A DNA stretch of 64,000 nucleotides, taken from Undaria pinnatifida (Eukaryota; Sar; Phaeophyceae; Laminariales; Alariaceae). The stretch is taken from assembly GCA_012845835.1 (NCBI GenBank), contig JABAKD010000016.1, positions 19,460,696 through 19,524,695 of the forward strand, in the 5' to 3' direction. This document shows, one piece after another, positions 32,301 to 41,202 of this stretch (positions are counted from its first letter, which is position 1; each line of letters opens with the position of its first letter). The notes beneath the pieces were generated by a model. The model was given only the letters and a program-made list of their open reading frames with translations. It had not been told where the DNA came from and did no database searches. The position numbers and the translations under genes were made by a program.

Positions 32301-34943
32301 GGGAGGGGGGAGTTACGGTAGGGAAAGGGGGTTGAGGGCAGGCGACGGAGGGTGAGGGCAGGGGGAAGGTGAGGGCAGGGGAAGGGGGGGTGAGCGCAGC
32401 GGACGGGGGGAGGGTTCCTTCAATGCGTGCTAGCACGGTACTGAGGGAAGGGGGGTGATAGTGGGGGGGGCAGAGGGACTGCCACACGCACGAACAGGTT
32501 GAGAGCAATTGTAGTTGGCAGCATGTTTGAGGCCTGGCGGTGGTGGATTGAAAGTGCCAAGAAGTATCCTCGCGTGTAGAATAAGGGTGGGGCGGGCGGG
32601 GGCGAGGGCGTTATACCACGCGCGATCAGGTAAAACGTTCCTCGCTTCTTGTTTTTCAGCGTTGTCGAACTCATCGCTTTGGTGGACTGAAATTCGAGAG
32701 CAACCATCAACGTGTGCACACCAGGTACAGCGTATTGGGCGTGGGGGTGGGGGGGGGTGTTACACAAGCGAAGACAGTTACTAATTATGTAGATTAGTTT
32801 TGCATCCTGGCTCAACCCATGATGGAGGCGGGCCAGTATACTGATGCACTCCAGCATGCTGACGAAGCCATCGTAACATCTACTGATGGAGGCGTAGCTA
32901 TTGATGGGAATACAACCTTGTGGTATGTATGATACAAACCAAGATGTGAGGCATACATCGGCGAGCAGTGGGGATGCTGAACCAGATATGACCAATATGA
33001 TCGTGTCACAGCTAAATAGCGCTTGCTTCGGCTTGTCACAGGGTGCTCTTAAAAATGGGGTACCCGGTATAGCGCTTTCTTTATCTACTTTGACCACTGA
33101 TGCCGCTGCTGGTGGTGCTGTTGGTGGTGCTGCTAATCCTGCTTGCTGCTCGCGGGCGACACGATTTGCTCGTTTCACTCTTGTGGCTAAGGCCGGCAAG
33201 TCAGCTACTACTAGTAACTGGCTACGCCAGCCTACTTGCCGACTAAAGTCAAAGGTAGTCGGCTTCGCTGCCTACTGTAGCGATGCCTACTGTAGCTACT
33301 GTAGCTATTATTGGCTATTCGTCGTGATATCCTGCCGACCCACCACGCACTTATCGGCCGATTTTGATACTACCGTTTTTATTGCAGCGACTTATTCAAA
33401 GTACCGATACGGCCACTATAGTTAGGTAGCTGCTGTAGTGCTGCTGTCGTTGCTACGCGATCAAGTTGCACACCGGCTGTTATGCGAAAAGACTAGCATA
33501 ATAGACTAGCAGGTGGGGCTTGTTGCTCCTGCTGTTAGCCGGTGGAATGTGTGAAGCTGAATTATTCGCCCAGTACGTAGAAGGCGTCTTCTTGTCTTTA
33601 GTCTTTACGTCTTTACGGACCGTTGCATATCCCACGCACCACTCTAAACACCAGTTAATAAGAAAATAAAATGTACCGCCGGCGGATTTTTTCGGCGAAA
33701 GGGAGGCGGAGGGGGAGGAGGGCGAGATCGAGGAGGAGCATCAAAAGGAGTGCCCACCCGTAACCCACCCAGAGAGGGTACCCTCGAGCGCACGGGGGGC
33801 ACACCCCTCCGGCGCCGAGCGAAACGGGGATGGGGTAGGGTATCGTAGAACACAGAGTTGCTCGGGTGAGCTTTAAGTACCGCTCTGTTATTTTTTTTCG
33901 CCGTGGAATTACCCACGCATTCGATAAAAAAAAATGCGACACCCCAAGCGAGAACAAAAATCGTTTCGCCTTCCTTCCGAAAAACTACCACAGACAGGCC
34001 CAACGGGTGATCCACTAAGTATTAGGCTGTGCCGCCTCGTCGACCATACACTTTCTCACCTGCTGACCTCCGTCCGGGTTCCCATCTTTGCTTGTTGCCC
34101 GCTCGCTGCCGCGGGCTTCCTCGCGGGTTGCAGGAGGAGCAGGATGAGCGCTCTTGTTGGGATGCACTCGTAGCGATATCATGCCGCCCTTCAGATTGCT
34201 AATGTTTTGTAATTTAGAAACACAATATTCGGTTCAGGGCGATCAGTTAGTCACGCGCGAAAGGTGAAACCCGCCGCACACTGGACCTGCTGTTCGATGC
34301 ACTAAACTGGCCGTGCTGTGGTGAGCTGTGTTCACCTGCTGGCTGGTTCGGTATTTCTTCCCTAGCTTGTGGGTGGTATCATGTGTGCGTGATCATCAAC
34401 GTTTTGGAACAAATGTAAGCATGGAACAACCTCCCCCCCCCCAAACAGCGTTCATTGGTGGAAAAATACTACACATACATGCTGAGTGTGTTGTTTTGGT
34501 CGCGAAAAGCACTGATGATGGTGCCGCATGCCTCCGGAGCAACGCAACCCATCCCGCACAGCACGTGCAACGCGAACCACCAGCTGAAAAATTGGTTGCC
34601 GCACCCAACAAGTTCGACACAAACGGCAGACCGCAGTACAGAGCTCTCTGTTTAAGTTGCATAAGGACTCCTTCCTCATCTTTTTTCTTCTCGGTTCTTC
34701 TGATTTCAACGAGGTACGAAAATTTCGATTTCAGGCATCTTCTCTACCTGTGGTATGTATTATTATCTGCTTGCTCGGTTTCATTTTGCAATTGATTGGG
34801 GAGTACCTGTAGCGTAGGCAGCATCAACACAGCAGAAGCGTTGTCAGCCGTCAGAATGTTTCCGTCCGTTCCACAAGTACGAGTACATACCGAGTATCTG
34901 TGTTCTTCGAATATCCCGCCGAGGTCCGGCCAAGGTCCCACGG
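17992..34943 (-). CDS. Protein kinase, copy 1 (non-RD type, long tail, one in-frame stop)
   Basis: Exons in gene order: 34943-34807, 34182-34060, 32096-31758, 29423-29344, 28421-28275, 23442-23294, 22665-22496, 21639-21571, 20961-20863 and 20361-17992. From the third exon on, phases match and the exons sum to 3423 bases. Kinase landmarks: LGEGGSGCV glycine loop, AMKTL lysine, SEMEVLI alpha-C glutamate, HPHIN, HNDIKAENIL catalytic loop (D and N kept, HRD arginine replaced by Asn), KIADLGLAR for the DFG site, GTPPEAM for APE, QDVFAFA for subdomain IX and NPSERPTM. A Gly/Ala/Ser/His-rich tail of about 750 residues follows. A TAG at 31763-31761 lies shortly after the lysine codon, so this copy may be dying or may need alternative splicing. 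Substrate and pathway are unknown; the 5' end is uncertain. Confidence 0.75.
20863..20961 (-). CDS. Kinase copy 1 small exon EYITIRN (33 codons)
   Basis: Encodes EYITIRNLTEPSFRSAVLNP plus 13 residues. It is bounded by CAG and GTACGG, phase 0 on both sides. Copy 2 has the same length and nearly the same protein, which is the main evidence. Confidence 0.7.
21019..21165 (-). repeat. AAGGTC hexamer minisatellite in a kinase intron, short allele
   Basis: Imperfect AAGGTC/GAGGTC units, about 147 bp. The matching array in copy 2 is about 420 bp. ORFs reading VKVEAKVK or LTLTSTLT are repeat translations. Confidence 0.8.
21571..21639 (-). CDS. Kinase copy 1 small exon TADDKRR (23 codons)
   Basis: Encodes LCVTADDKRRLVAMDAESAR plus SYI, between a TTAG acceptor and a GTGAGT donor, phase 0 on both sides. 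Copy 2 (53324-53256) is the same length with conservative changes. It would lie in the alpha-G insert region of the kinase C-lobe. Confidence 0.68.
22351..22436 (-). repeat. TACCC pentamer array in a kinase intron, short allele
   Basis: About 86 bp of CCCTA/TACCC units on the plus strand; telomere-like in look but a pentamer. Copy 2 carries about 210 bp at the same place. Confidence 0.8.
22496..22665 (-). CDS. Kinase copy 1 activation-segment exon
   Basis: Encodes GGTPPEAMQG (in place of GT..APE) and PSQDVFAFAHIVLVLVAK (subdomain IX, aspartate kept). Bounded by CAG and GTAATT; it completes the Ala codon left by the previous exon and ends in phase 0. Same 170-base length as copy 2. Confidence 0.8.
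23294..23442 (-). CDS. Kinase copy 1 catalytic-loop exon
   Basis: Encodes FMHDNGYVHNDIKAENILVF and GKIADLGLAR. The catalytic Asp, the Lys two residues later and the metal-binding Asn are all present; the arginine before the Asp is Asn. Splice sites are CAG and GTGAGC, and its phase matches both neighbours. The intron before it (23443-28274) contains the LINE. Confidence 0.88.
23583..27566 (-). mobile_element. APE-type LINE with flanking direct repeats, in a kinase intron
   Basis: A non-LTR retrotransposon of about 3.9 kb, antisense to the window strand. Endonuclease motifs in order: LKIGLWNVCGFATEER (about 27350), DIVGIQES (27270), VLVGDFSSRIG (26680), QWIPKGERSVVDFM (26500), TDHRLIW (26400). 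Reverse transcriptase motifs: FLDVQKAYDTV (25190), GVAQGCTLSPNLF (25020), MFADDFVGI (24905). The C-terminal part has DLDLPERRKRY and a CSC pair. The reading frame is broken in several places, so it is inactive. A direct repeat of about 55 bp at about 80% identity flanks it (23583-23637, 27511-27566), longer than usual for a target duplication. Copy 2 lacks the element. The clade was not assigned. Confidence 0.85.
26711..26888 (+). mobile_element. Small interspersed element nested in the LINE
   Basis: A block of about 178 bp with GGACGTCAGCCGTGAGTTCG, ACTCATCTTTGCAAGCTGCG and TTTGTCCACTATAATGGTAA interrupts the endonuclease part of the LINE. A second copy lies at 31120-31330 on the minus strand. 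It shares the ACTCATCTTTGCAAGCTG core with family C. Confidence 0.65.
27585..27830. repeat. CAACGCCAACACC trinucleotide/hexamer array
   Basis: Imperfect CAA/CAC/GCC units in the kinase intron. The matching place in copy 2 (55300-55500) has CAACAACAG units. Leu/Val- or Cys-rich ORFs here are artefacts. Confidence 0.75.
28275..28421 (-). CDS. Kinase copy 1 hinge exon (HPHIN...LVYPLADGDL)
   Basis: Encodes MPDHPHINQAVG (start of beta-4), NFWLVYPLADGDLLEDI (beta-5, hinge, alpha-D) and AKRTKM. Acceptor TAG, donor GTGAGG. The first base completes AAG (Lys) from the alpha-C exon and the last two bases complete CGT (Arg) in the catalytic-loop exon. Confidence 0.85.
29344..29423 (-). CDS. Kinase copy 1 alpha-C exon (80 bp)
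   Basis: Encodes GSEGDISSGVMGFGPMGIFS and EMEVLIK, the alpha-C helix with its glutamate. Acceptor CCAG, donor GTGAGG, phase 0 to 2. Four relatives of this exon occur in copy 2. Confidence 0.8.
30085..30215 (+). repeat. Dispersed repeat family D, copy 3
   Basis: Carries CTCGCATCCTTACAATGCC, GGGACGGAGCACAT, TTTTCACCGACCAGGCAGAC and GCGCGAACG blocks, in a kinase intron. The equivalent position in copy 2 has 58930-59035, so this insertion predates the duplication. Confidence 0.6.
30363..30486 (+). repeat. Perfect AAGG tetranucleotide microsatellite
   Basis: About 31 uninterrupted AAGG units. The homologous site in copy 2 (about 59180-59225) has only a few decayed units, so the array expanded in copy 1. 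The KEGRKEGR ORF is an artefact. Confidence 0.9.
31120..31330 (-). mobile_element. Small interspersed element, copy-1-specific insertion
   Basis: The reverse complement matches 26711-26888 over its length by eye. The homologous site in copy 2 (about 59825-59880) lacks it, although both flanks align there. It is non-coding and may be a MITE; its terminal structure is not clear. Confidence 0.6.
31629..31660 (-). other. Decoy copy of the lysine-exon end, copy 1
   Basis: Reads ITCTMKTSKA-like sequence followed by GTGAGA, imitating AMKTLKA plus donor of the real exon 130 bases upstream in gene order. Copy 2 has the same at 60492. No acceptor in phase is evident. Confidence 0.45.
31758..32096 (-). 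CDS. Kinase copy 1 glycine-loop and lysine exon, with TAG near its end
   Basis: 113 codons from CAG (acceptor) to GTGAGA. Encodes HHACVERARASG, an Ala-rich patch, then LGEGGSGCVRMVSMPDIGF and AMKTL, the ATP-binding loop and lysine. TAG at 31763-31761 sits two codons before the donor, where copy 2 reads Lys. Length is identical to copy 2. Confidence 0.75.
32110..32420. repeat. G-rich GTGAGGGCAGGG repeat
   Basis: Purine-rich, strongly strand-asymmetric tract of GTGAGGGCAGG-like units with long G runs. Copy 2 has the counterpart at 61010-61320. Pro-rich ORFs on the minus strand are artefacts. Confidence 0.7.
34060..34182 (-). CDS. Kinase copy 1 N-terminal exon (41 codons)
   Basis: From ATG at 34182 to CAG before GTGAGA: MISLRVHPNKSAHPAPPATR and 21 more residues ending DGGQQ. 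Copy 2 is exactly the same length with an open frame, which supports coding. The ATG may be the start; alternatively an AG six bases upstream makes it an internal exon in phase with 34807-34943. It ends in phase 0, as the glycine-loop exon requires. Confidence 0.55.
34807..34943 (-). CDS. Candidate 5' exon of kinase copy 1
   Basis: Encodes PDLGGIFEEHRYSVCTRTCG and more, between CCAG and GTACTC. Copy 2 differs mostly at third positions and by one in-frame 3-base deletion, a coding signature. It implies the gene starts still further upstream. Confidence 0.4.
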
Positions 34944-35210
34944 CTGGCATTTTACTCAATTGCCCTGCCAACTTCCAGTCACTGCTGTAGTTATACACAC
35001 CAAACTAATACCTACTACCTCTTGACTACCTCGAAGTATTAGTCTAGTACACGAGTCAACCAACTTGTAGGACTCGACTCAACCACGGCTGGCTCAAACA
35101 TGTACCAGGCATGTGCTACACATACACTATAGTCTACTACTACCGGTAACGCTAGGATACATCGCTATAATGGCTTGTCTCACCGAAATAACCCTCTGAA
35201 CAGCAGGCAG

Positions 35211-36390
35211 TGTCAATCATGCAGTCTGGACAAGTCACCCATCATTTATTTATGGCGTGATCTCGCACCTGGCACGTGCTACTTGCTCCTTCCTACGTCG
35301 TTGTTTCCTCGTTCCAAGTCCCGCCGGTGGTACAAGATAGCAAGAGCAAGAAAGGCAAGACCTCGCAGAACGCGGCAGAAAGCCAGCATTTTGGTACCAG
35401 GGTGCCCCGCATTGTTTTGGTCCTAACAAAACCGATCCGTCGATCAGAGCCTTTAGCTTGCACCGTCATCGCGGCGGCAGTAGCCGTGGTGGTCTGAGAA
35501 GAGGAGGAGGAGGAGGAGCAGGAGGAGGAGGAGAGCCGAGGGGTGTGATACGATGTGATGGCACGACAAGAGAAGAAGGTGAGAGCACGTTGTCCCGATG
35601 TCTGCGGCCGATGTTATACTACAGTACGGCAGTGTAGGACTATTAGCACCAAAAGTGCTGGTGCCTTGAATGGCGCCGATGTGTTGGGCTGGCACTATTT
35701 AAATAGAGCTGGCACCTGGCATACTTTCCATTGGGAGACCCCCCATGCTCTGTATCACAGTACCTGGACCTGTGGTACCATCAGGTATGTACTACTCTGA
35801 ACGGAAATTTAGCGATCGTTTAGCCGATAAAATAAATACCATACGGTTCTTATATTTAAGTATATAGCTACCTGGTACCAGGTGCCATGCGTATTATTGA
35901 TATTAATAGTACTATACCTGGTAGTTGATTGGGTTCTGTTGAGCTGTTGGGGCATGATACCTCAACGACAGCAGTTGTCCCGCACAAGCCAACTACAGCG
36001 GCATGACCACCGGCATCAGCATCAACAACAACAACTCTTCTGTGTGCGGTGCTATTATTGTTCAGTCGAGGCGCAGCTATATTCCCCCGCAGCCGTCTCA
36101 AGCTTGACATCATACTCGTAAAGAGCCGTGCGTGGGTAATAATGACGTAAAAAATGCAACTGCTGTTCATCTTTCTTGATGTTTGACGGTGTGTTCAACA
36201 ATTTGTGTCCAGGTACTCTGTATGTACCAGTATATACTCTGTGTGAATAGAGCACCACAAACGAAGGTCACGGGCTCCCTGTACATATTTCTTATTATTT
36301 CTACGGTAAAATTGACGATCCGAGGGCGAACGGTAATACATACCTGGTACCAACCAGTGGGAAGGTGTAGACGGCAGCAGCAGCAGCAAT
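35211..36390. other. Spacer, no gene recognised
   Basis: Contains a GGA/GGAGCA run near 35501-35535 and several TACCAGGTA/TACCTGGTA motifs. ORFs are short and unrecognised. Confidence 0.4.
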
Positions 36391-36394
36391 ATTA

Positions 36395-36940
36395 TAAAAA
36401 TTAAAATACACTCCAGCTGTGAGATCGAATATTTTGTCGAAACTCATCTTTGCAAGCTGTGTGTGATACTCCGATCGCGCGTATCACGGGTTGTGTGTCC
36501 TCGTTGAGGATATAGGTCGGCGACTCCCCATGCAACTACAGCAGTGTAGCTATCTGGGTCAACAGCAATACGTATCTTGGCGTTGTGCCCTTATTCTTTG
36601 ACAAACAAACCAAAATGTAGGGACGGGTGGGCTCCTGTTTTACACACAAGATACTATATATACAGGATACACTTGATAAACTGATGCGTTTCCTTCCACA
36701 TCTGTCAGATTTTGTCCCTCTCAAAAACGGGTTTTATAGTTTCCGCGCACAGACTGACTAACATCACCCTGTTGACCCTGGTAGCTACACTGCTGTACTT
36801 CTAAGGGGAGTCGCCGACCTATATTCTTAATGAGGACACACAACCCGTAATACGCGCGATCGGAGTATCACACACAGCTTGCATAGATGAGTTGCGACAG
36901 AATCTTCGATCTCACAGCTGGAGTATATTTTTGTTCTAAC
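36395..36940. mobile_element. Family C foldback-like element
   Basis: The arm at 36395-36570 is repeated in inverted orientation at about 36770-36940. Shared landmarks are CACTCCAGCTGTGAGATCGA, GATACTCCGATCGCGCGTAT and ATATAGGTCGGCGAC. About 200 bp lie between the arms, with no transposase ORF. The layout fits a MITE or foldback element. Confidence 0.65.
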
Positions 36941-37234
36941 TCGAACACGTCTCGGACGCTTATGGTTTTCGAAGCTAATTTTCTCGAGGAGCGCGGGAGG
37001 TCTCAAAGTGTTTGTAAACACCCGGCGATGCGTCTATGCAAATACGTCGGCGAGATATTTCGAAGATCACACAGCTTCTGGAAAGATGTAGAGGCGCCAT
37101 TACCGGCGTGTTGTCCCACAAATCGTACCAGATGAAGTACCAAATATATTTTACTTTATAGAGGTTTTTAAGCTGTTTTTTTTTGTTTTTGTGTTTTTTT
37201 TTTTGTCAAATCATGAGAGAGAGGGCGTCGACCG

Positions 37235-37283
37235 ACCCTAACCCTAACCCCAACCCCAACCCCAACCCCAACCCTAACCCAGG
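37235..37283 (+). repeat. Interstitial telomere-like CCCTAA/CCCCAA array
   Basis: About eight hexamers of CCCTAA and CCCCAA on the plus strand, internal to the sequence. Confidence 0.7.
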
Positions 37284-37300
37284 CTAGGGCTCCGACCCGA

Positions 37301-37317
37301 GCGCGGCTTCGCCGCGC
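37301..37317. other. Perfect 7-bp stem hairpin
   Basis: GCGCGGC, loop TTC, GCCGCGC, starting 17 bases after the telomere-like array. Too short to call a terminator in a eukaryote. Confidence 0.5.
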
Positions 37318-38209
37318 GTTTTGGAAAAGCTGATAAAAAAACGTGCGGACCACCTCAAACATCGAAATACACTTTATCTGGTATGATTTGTGGGGTGACA
37401 GCATCGCAAACGCTACTGAGCATGTACACGAGATCTTCCAAACATCCCCCCCCTTTTGGTCGCGTCCCCCCCCATTCCCATTGTTTCCGAGGAAATCGTC
37501 TCTGAAGTTGGTTTTAGGGGGTGAGCTGTTTTTGCGTGTTACTCGTACAGTAATAAATAACTACGTATTATACACGCCAAGTCCAGCCAGCTATCATTCC
37601 CAGGAGAAACCTTTGACCACGGCGTGTCCACAAAGTCTTCATTCGTAAAAGCGCTCGTGCGATATTAGCTGAGGATCAAGAGCGATACCAGAAAACATCA
37701 AAACGTCGTGTGCACGGAGTACCAAGCGTGCTCTGCTTGCCTACGAGGTCATGTAGGCGGGGGTAGATCATCACGCTCCCCTCCCGACATGACTTGAATA
37801 TCGCACTGAACGGAAACATGGCGGTCGTTGGGGTATAAGAATGATTATCAAACGGTATATAATCTTCTGTTCAGAGTGGTACACCGTAGGCAGTGACTAC
37901 GAGCTGCCCACATTGTTGTAGCGGCAAACCACACGCACAACTGTTGGGGGTTTTTCTTGAAGACGAGTGACCGAAACGACCTTAACGTACGTTGCTTCCA
38001 TTTTACCTTGTCGGCTGGTGATAGTACCGGTACGTGTCCGTGATGTGACAATAGTGATAAAAAACACCTTCTTGCCCCCACCAAGACTCTTCTTCTCTTC
38101 ATAGTATCACCCCAATTTTGCCATCTGATAATGTGTAGCGTTTTTCCGAATCATGCATCCACATGTAAATTGAAATGTTATCGTTCTTCTCCGGTGGCCA
38201 TCGTACACC

Positions 38210-39211
38210 ATGCTGATGTTAATACTGACGACGCAGGCTCAGCTAGTTTTGACTGGCAAGGTCAGTCGTTGTACTCGGGGTACGTTTGGCGAGGTTGGTG
38301 TCGTCGCTGCTCGACACGGCGGTCTTGGAGGCAGCGGTACGGCTCCGACTCGAGTAGCTTCGGCGGTGGCGGGGGCGGTGGTTGCGACGGCAGCAATGGA
38401 GGCGGCGGAGGGAGTTCGCCTGTCAGCACAGCTGCAACCCTTTCAGGAACCGACAACTGTAACGGCGACAGCGGTGATAGCATTGGCTGAGGGGGCTCGC
38501 CTGTCAGCTCAGCTGCAACCTGCTGCGGAACCTGAAGGGGCGGTGGCGACGGCGGCTCCTATCCTAGGAAGAGCTGTCAATCAAAGGGCCTGTGCTAAGT
38601 ATCGCCTCTCAGCACATGCTGCGAGCTTTTAAGAAACGACGGCAGCAGCGGCAGCGGCGGCAGTGATGGTGTTGGCGGAGGCAGTTTCTAACACCACCTT
38701 AAGATAAACTATCAGCGGTGGGGACTCTACTACTTCATTCCGCGTCTCGCCCATCAAGGTTGGCTCTCCGAAGCGCTCATCATCACCGCCGCCGCAACCT
38801 TCTTCACACAATATTGGCGGGAGACAGGAACCGGTGCTCCTGTCCCCTCGTACGTGACAAAACAGGGCACAGGCCAAAGTAGCGGCAATGAGACAGTTGA
38901 TCGGGGGAAAAAAGCCACCGCCGCCGCAACAATCACACCTCGTGGTCGAATCGCTCCCTCCGGCTCCTCCCGCAGGAAGAACTGTGAAGTCGACTTGGCG
39001 AGGGAGTTTGCGTGCATGACGAGGCGTTTCGCTGAAAGAGAAAACGCGGCTGCGGCGGCGGCAGCAGCGGAGGCGGAAGTGGAGGTACCCGCTCTGCCTG
39101 GGTTCGCTTGCAGTGTCGTGGCGTGGCCTAAGCCGTCGCCTCTCGGCGCGTCGGTGCCGTACCCGCTGCGTTGCACACCTTATGGTGCTGTATTCAGTGC
39201 AGGAAGAGGTA
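38210..39211 (+). CDS. Possible low-complexity coding segment, unrecognised
   Basis: Two plus-strand open stretches (38210-38632 and 38854-39211) rich in Ala and Gln. The first contains two repeats of RLSAQLQP and a GTFGEVGVVAARH stretch that superficially resembles a kinase glycine loop. The second ends at a GTAACT donor-like site. An open frame on the other strand overlaps (38754-39176), so composition alone may explain this. Confidence 0.22.
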
Positions 39212-39282
39212 ACTCACCACTTGTGTATGGAAGGATAATCGATTTTTTTATCGGAACGACGTCTATCTACCATATTGCCCAA

Positions 39283-39283
<1 letters not shown>

Positions 39284-39338
<55 letters not shown>
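39284..39338 (+). repeat. AAT trinucleotide microsatellite
   Basis: About 18 uninterrupted TAA/ATA units. Confidence 0.92.
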
Positions 39339-39341
<3 letters not shown>

Positions 39342-40249
39342 GAATACCACGGTACGTCTACTTTTTTTTTGTATGCTTAGGACATGGGTTCGTGCATCGG
39401 GTTGCATTCTCAGTTCACAAAAAAAAACAGGTTTTGGGTGGGGTATAAAGGACAGAATTGCCGGTAAACGAAATAACGGTCTCTCCGTAGATGTAGTGAT
39501 CGGCATACCGCGGTTTATTGTAAGTGGGACTTAGGCATGCTTATACCGGGACCTGGGGAGGGGTTTTTGGACTCGGGGGTAGACGAGCGCAAACTGGCGC
39601 CTTCCTCTCTCACGGTTGAGAGCAGACCTCACGAGTAGGTTAGCAAGACCGGGTCGAGTTCAAGCGAGTCGGGGTTCTTGCTGGGAGCGTCAGCAGATCG
39701 AGGTAGTCTGTGGTTTGGCCAACCCAGCCAGACGTCTGTGCATCCCCCTTCTTCTTCTTCCTCTCCCCCCCTTTCTTTCTTAGCTTCTCAAAGTAAAGGG
39801 CTGCCTTGGTGTGGCCGATAATGATGCCGCAACGGTCACGAATGAATGTTAATATAGTGAATGGTCACGTTCTTGTTCTTTTTACCAACTCTCCCTCTGA
39901 AGCCCCGGCGCTCCGATCGATGTCCGACTCAAGTCACTCGATTCCTCCCATCTATATAATCGCCTACAACATGAATTCGTTTGGGCTGGTTGGTGCTACT
40001 TGACTGGTTACTCGCCCCGTGGCGTACGAGCACCTGATACGAGGAACGAACGCCTCACAGAGGCGACGGGTGATGGGGTCAATTTTTTTTTCTTTTTGCA
40101 AGTGAATCGAGCTTACTTGGCCCCCCTGTTCGATGCACGGTCTTAAGTTTTCGTGCTGTGCTAATTGTGCGATATGAACCCGCAATGGATTGGAAAGCTA
40201 CGCTGCGCGAAAAAAAACGCCTACATAAGGTATCTTGGTCAGCAAGGTA

Positions 40250-40440
40250 CAGGGTAGCGTGGGTAGGTACAATTCGACGCTAGTCGACGAGGGAAAAGAA
40301 AGTGCTGAATTCTTCTCGCGATAAAAATGAACGCACGTACCGTAGTGTAGAGGGGGGGGGAGGACCCGCTATGTGACCCCAGATCTGAGTTGCTACTGGG
40401 AGGGAGCGCGAGAAGAGTAGTGCAAGGATAATAAAGGGGG
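40250..40440 (+). mobile_element. SINE family B fragment
   Basis: Body landmarks CTAGTCGACGAGGGAAAAG, TTCTCGCGATAAAAATG, GTACCGTAGTG and GGATAATAAAG align with 5030-5215. The head is lost or unrecognisable. Confidence 0.6.
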
Positions 40441-41202
40441 ATGAAGAGAACAAAACAAAGGGAGTCACTCGTGCGAGTGGCTCAAAGCGGGTAGCGAAGG
40501 AAGTGGTACCCCCCGCGCCCTTAGCGTAGCCTCTGTTGCCTGTAATCTCCATGTTTAAGCTTGCGACATCTCCGGGGTTTCAATTAACCCCTCCCTGTAG
40601 AGCCCCGGAACCACCCCATACTAAATCCAAGTAATTTTGTCCCTCAAAACGGGTTTCCAGTTGTAAAGGGGTCAAGCCGCAAGTAAGCCGCAATCAACCC
40701 CGATGAGGAACCGTTTCCTGCCGCCGATGCCGTAATCGTCACCTCGTCACTTTTTTTAAAAGACAACTTTCTCCGAGGTCCCGGCGCTCCGATGTACCAG
40801 GTACGATTCAAGTTGCCAGGTTTCCCTCATCTATGCATTATACGGAGCACCCTGGCATGTGTTATTGCTTCCGCTTGCCTATGTATCAATGTTACAATTC
40901 ACAAACACTTACTTAAAGTATACAAGACACCTATTAATGTCAAGAAACAGGAATTCTGACTCACGCAAGATTGCTTGTGTGAGAAAGAATGCGCTCGGCA
41001 CTCTCGTACGTTTAGCATGAAGGCTTCCGAATTTCTTATCTTCCTGCAAACCTCACCCTGGCTTCCCTGTTTTTTATTGGGCGTCCTGTGCTCTGTATTC
41101 CAAAGAAAGGTCGATTTTGCGAACTCAAGCACCCTCAAGGAACGTTTTCGTGCGCAAAACTCGATAGGCAGAGAACTCCAACTACTGTGTGCTGCAGTAG
41201 CC

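Larger units (their letters stand above)
15300..35210. repeat. Segmental duplication, copy 1
   Basis: Colinear with 46040-64000 in the same orientation. Landmarks pairing the copies: CAGCCTTTCTGTCCGTCCGC (15568 / 46298), the kinase exons one by one, and CTTGTCTCACCGAAATAA (35175 / 63970). The left edge is approximate because similarity fades near 15300; the right edge cannot be set because copy 2 leaves the window. The length difference comes mostly from a LINE in copy 1. Confidence 0.85.
36941..38130. other. Spacer, no gene recognised
   Basis: T-rich tracts near 37170-37205, the telomere-like array and hairpin listed separately, and otherwise unremarkable AT-neutral sequence. Confidence 0.4.

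Noticed and set aside
32032-32508. Pro-rich ORF next to the glycine-loop exon
   Set aside because: Lies in a G-rich repeat; the copy 2 counterpart differs in frame and length.
33000-33250. Possible kinase exon with REQQAG, also at 61938-62138
   Set aside because: Similar in both copies but with frame-breaking indels between them and no matching splice sites found.
34396-34709. Cys-rich minus-strand frames conserved with 63286-63609 (possible zinc-binding exon)
   Set aside because: The two copies differ by an indel not divisible by three within the candidate exon, so a shared coding frame is not supported.
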